Part shown: piece after piece, positions 38,910 to 39,252 of the stretch
Numbering within the stretch: the first letter of the stretch is position 1
Layout of the letters: each line of letters begins with the position of its first letter
Origin: Bacteroidota bacterium
Lineage (GTDB): Bacteria > Bacteroidota > Bacteroidia > Chitinophagales > Chitinophagaceae
Length of the DNA stretch: 39,252 nt
Assembly: GCA_026391195.1 (NCBI GenBank)
Contig: JAPLEI010000044.1
Span: 1 to 39,252, forward strand
Reading direction: 5' to 3'
The notes under the pieces: generated by a model
What the model saw: only the letters and a program-made list of their open reading frames with translations
Databases searched by the model: none
What the model was told of the DNA's origin: nothing
Position numbers and translations under genes: made by a program

Positions 38910-39252
38910 TACGCTCACCTGGTATCGGGTGGTAAAGCTTTTGGGAGTATGGGGCGGTAGGTGAATCAACAATAATTGATTGTTGAAGTTATCTGGCGCT
39001 CCGCTCAAATTTTCTAGGGCTATACTATTTCTATTATCGGGAATAAAAACCTGTAAAACTGGAAAAGAAGTATCGGGTAAAATATTGAGCGAAATGGCCG
39101 AATTGCTCAGCGTGCACACTCTATCGGTTTCGGTATCCTCCCACACAAATCCATTATCCAGTTGAATTCCCTGTAAGGAGCATCCATTTACAAAGCGTGT
39201 GTCTTGCAAATACCTGCCAGTTGGTAATAAATCTGCATCATATTCCATAATA
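38904..39252 (-). CDS. Aldose 1-epimerase-like protein, C-terminal part (cut by window edge)
   Basis: The visible 115 or so residues match the C-terminal third of the aldose-1-epimerase (mutarotase) fold: PTGRYLQDT, LDNGFVW, LQVFIPDNRNSIALENLSGAPDNFNN and the closing PPHTPKSFTTRYQVSV. The frame is open to the right edge with Ile before the first visible Met, so the gene begins outside the window. Sugar specificity cannot be judged and the catalytic His region is not included. It is convergent with ridA. Confidence 0.75.
   Translation of the reverse strand, partial: IMEYDADLLPTGRYLQDTRFVNGCSLQGIQLDNGFVWEDTETDRVCTLSNSAISLNILPDTSFPVLQVFIPDNRNSIALENLSGAPDNFNNQLLLIHLPPHTPKSFTTRYQVSVL

Noticed and set aside
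1..39252. tRNA, rRNA, CRISPR array, transposase or replication origin
   Set aside because: Reading the intergenic regions showed no tRNA arm pattern, no regularly spaced identical repeats, no transposase-like protein and no cluster of DnaA boxes; a covariance-model scan would be needed to exclude unusual RNAs.

Overview
The window reads as ordinary chromosome of a Bacteroidota bacterium, most likely Chitinophagaceae-like (Sediminibacterium/Hydrotalea-type is a guess). The signs are the TAnnTTTG -7 promoter elements in front of many genes, start codons that mostly lack a Shine-Dalgarno sequence, an arginine operon built around an N-acyl-ornithine transcarbamylase, a menaquinone (futalosine) gene, a large IspG with a central insert, and an outer-membrane beta-barrel protein with a carboxypeptidase-like N-terminal domain. 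I saw no insertion sequence, prophage, CRISPR array, rRNA or tRNA. Coding density is high and base composition looks even.

Layout. 1-5.2 kb: mqnC on the minus strand, then a secreted retropepsin-like protease with a PDZ domain, then two overlapping M16 peptidase genes whose active-site halves are split between the two proteins. 5.4-8.9 kb: a small YvlD-type membrane protein, a 125-bp segment bounded by inverted repeats, and a PadR-controlled operon (63-aa protein, PadR regulator, two-PspC membrane protein) with a palindrome over its promoter and a strong terminator at its end. 9-16.3 kb: gcvT, a zinc-ribbon protein, a short SSB lacking the acidic tail with an array of TAAGCG half-sites upstream, comB (possibly leaderless), a SWI2/SNF2 ATPase with two SWIM zinc fingers, and a YHS-type metal-binding lipoprotein. 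16.6-19.5 kb: a 955-aa TonB-receptor-like outer-membrane protein.

19.8-28.2 kb is a complete arginine operon: GNAT acyltransferase, argG, argC, argD, argF' (N-acyl-ornithine transcarbamylase), argB, argE-like deacylase and argH. It makes arginine through N-acyl-citrulline. The specificity residue in ArgF' is valine, which favours a succinylated pathway. A structured leader of about 220 nt precedes it.

28.3-39.25 kb: a periplasmic FKBP isomerase, kbl, an OXA-type class D beta-lactamase homologue that has lost all its catalytic motifs, ispG, nadB, an LpxL/HtrB-type acyltransferase preceded by an ATG-TAG minimal ORF, a CstB-like persulfide dioxygenase-sulfurtransferase with a cysteine-free ArsR regulator and candidate operators, tsaB, ridA, and the 3' part of an aldose-1-epimerase-like gene cut by the right edge.

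The observations most worth following up are the catalytically dead OXA-like lipoprotein, the persulfide locus with its palindromes over two promoters, the PadR-site operon with its unknown small protein, the arginine leader and Val92 of ArgF', and the tail-less SSB with its repeat array.
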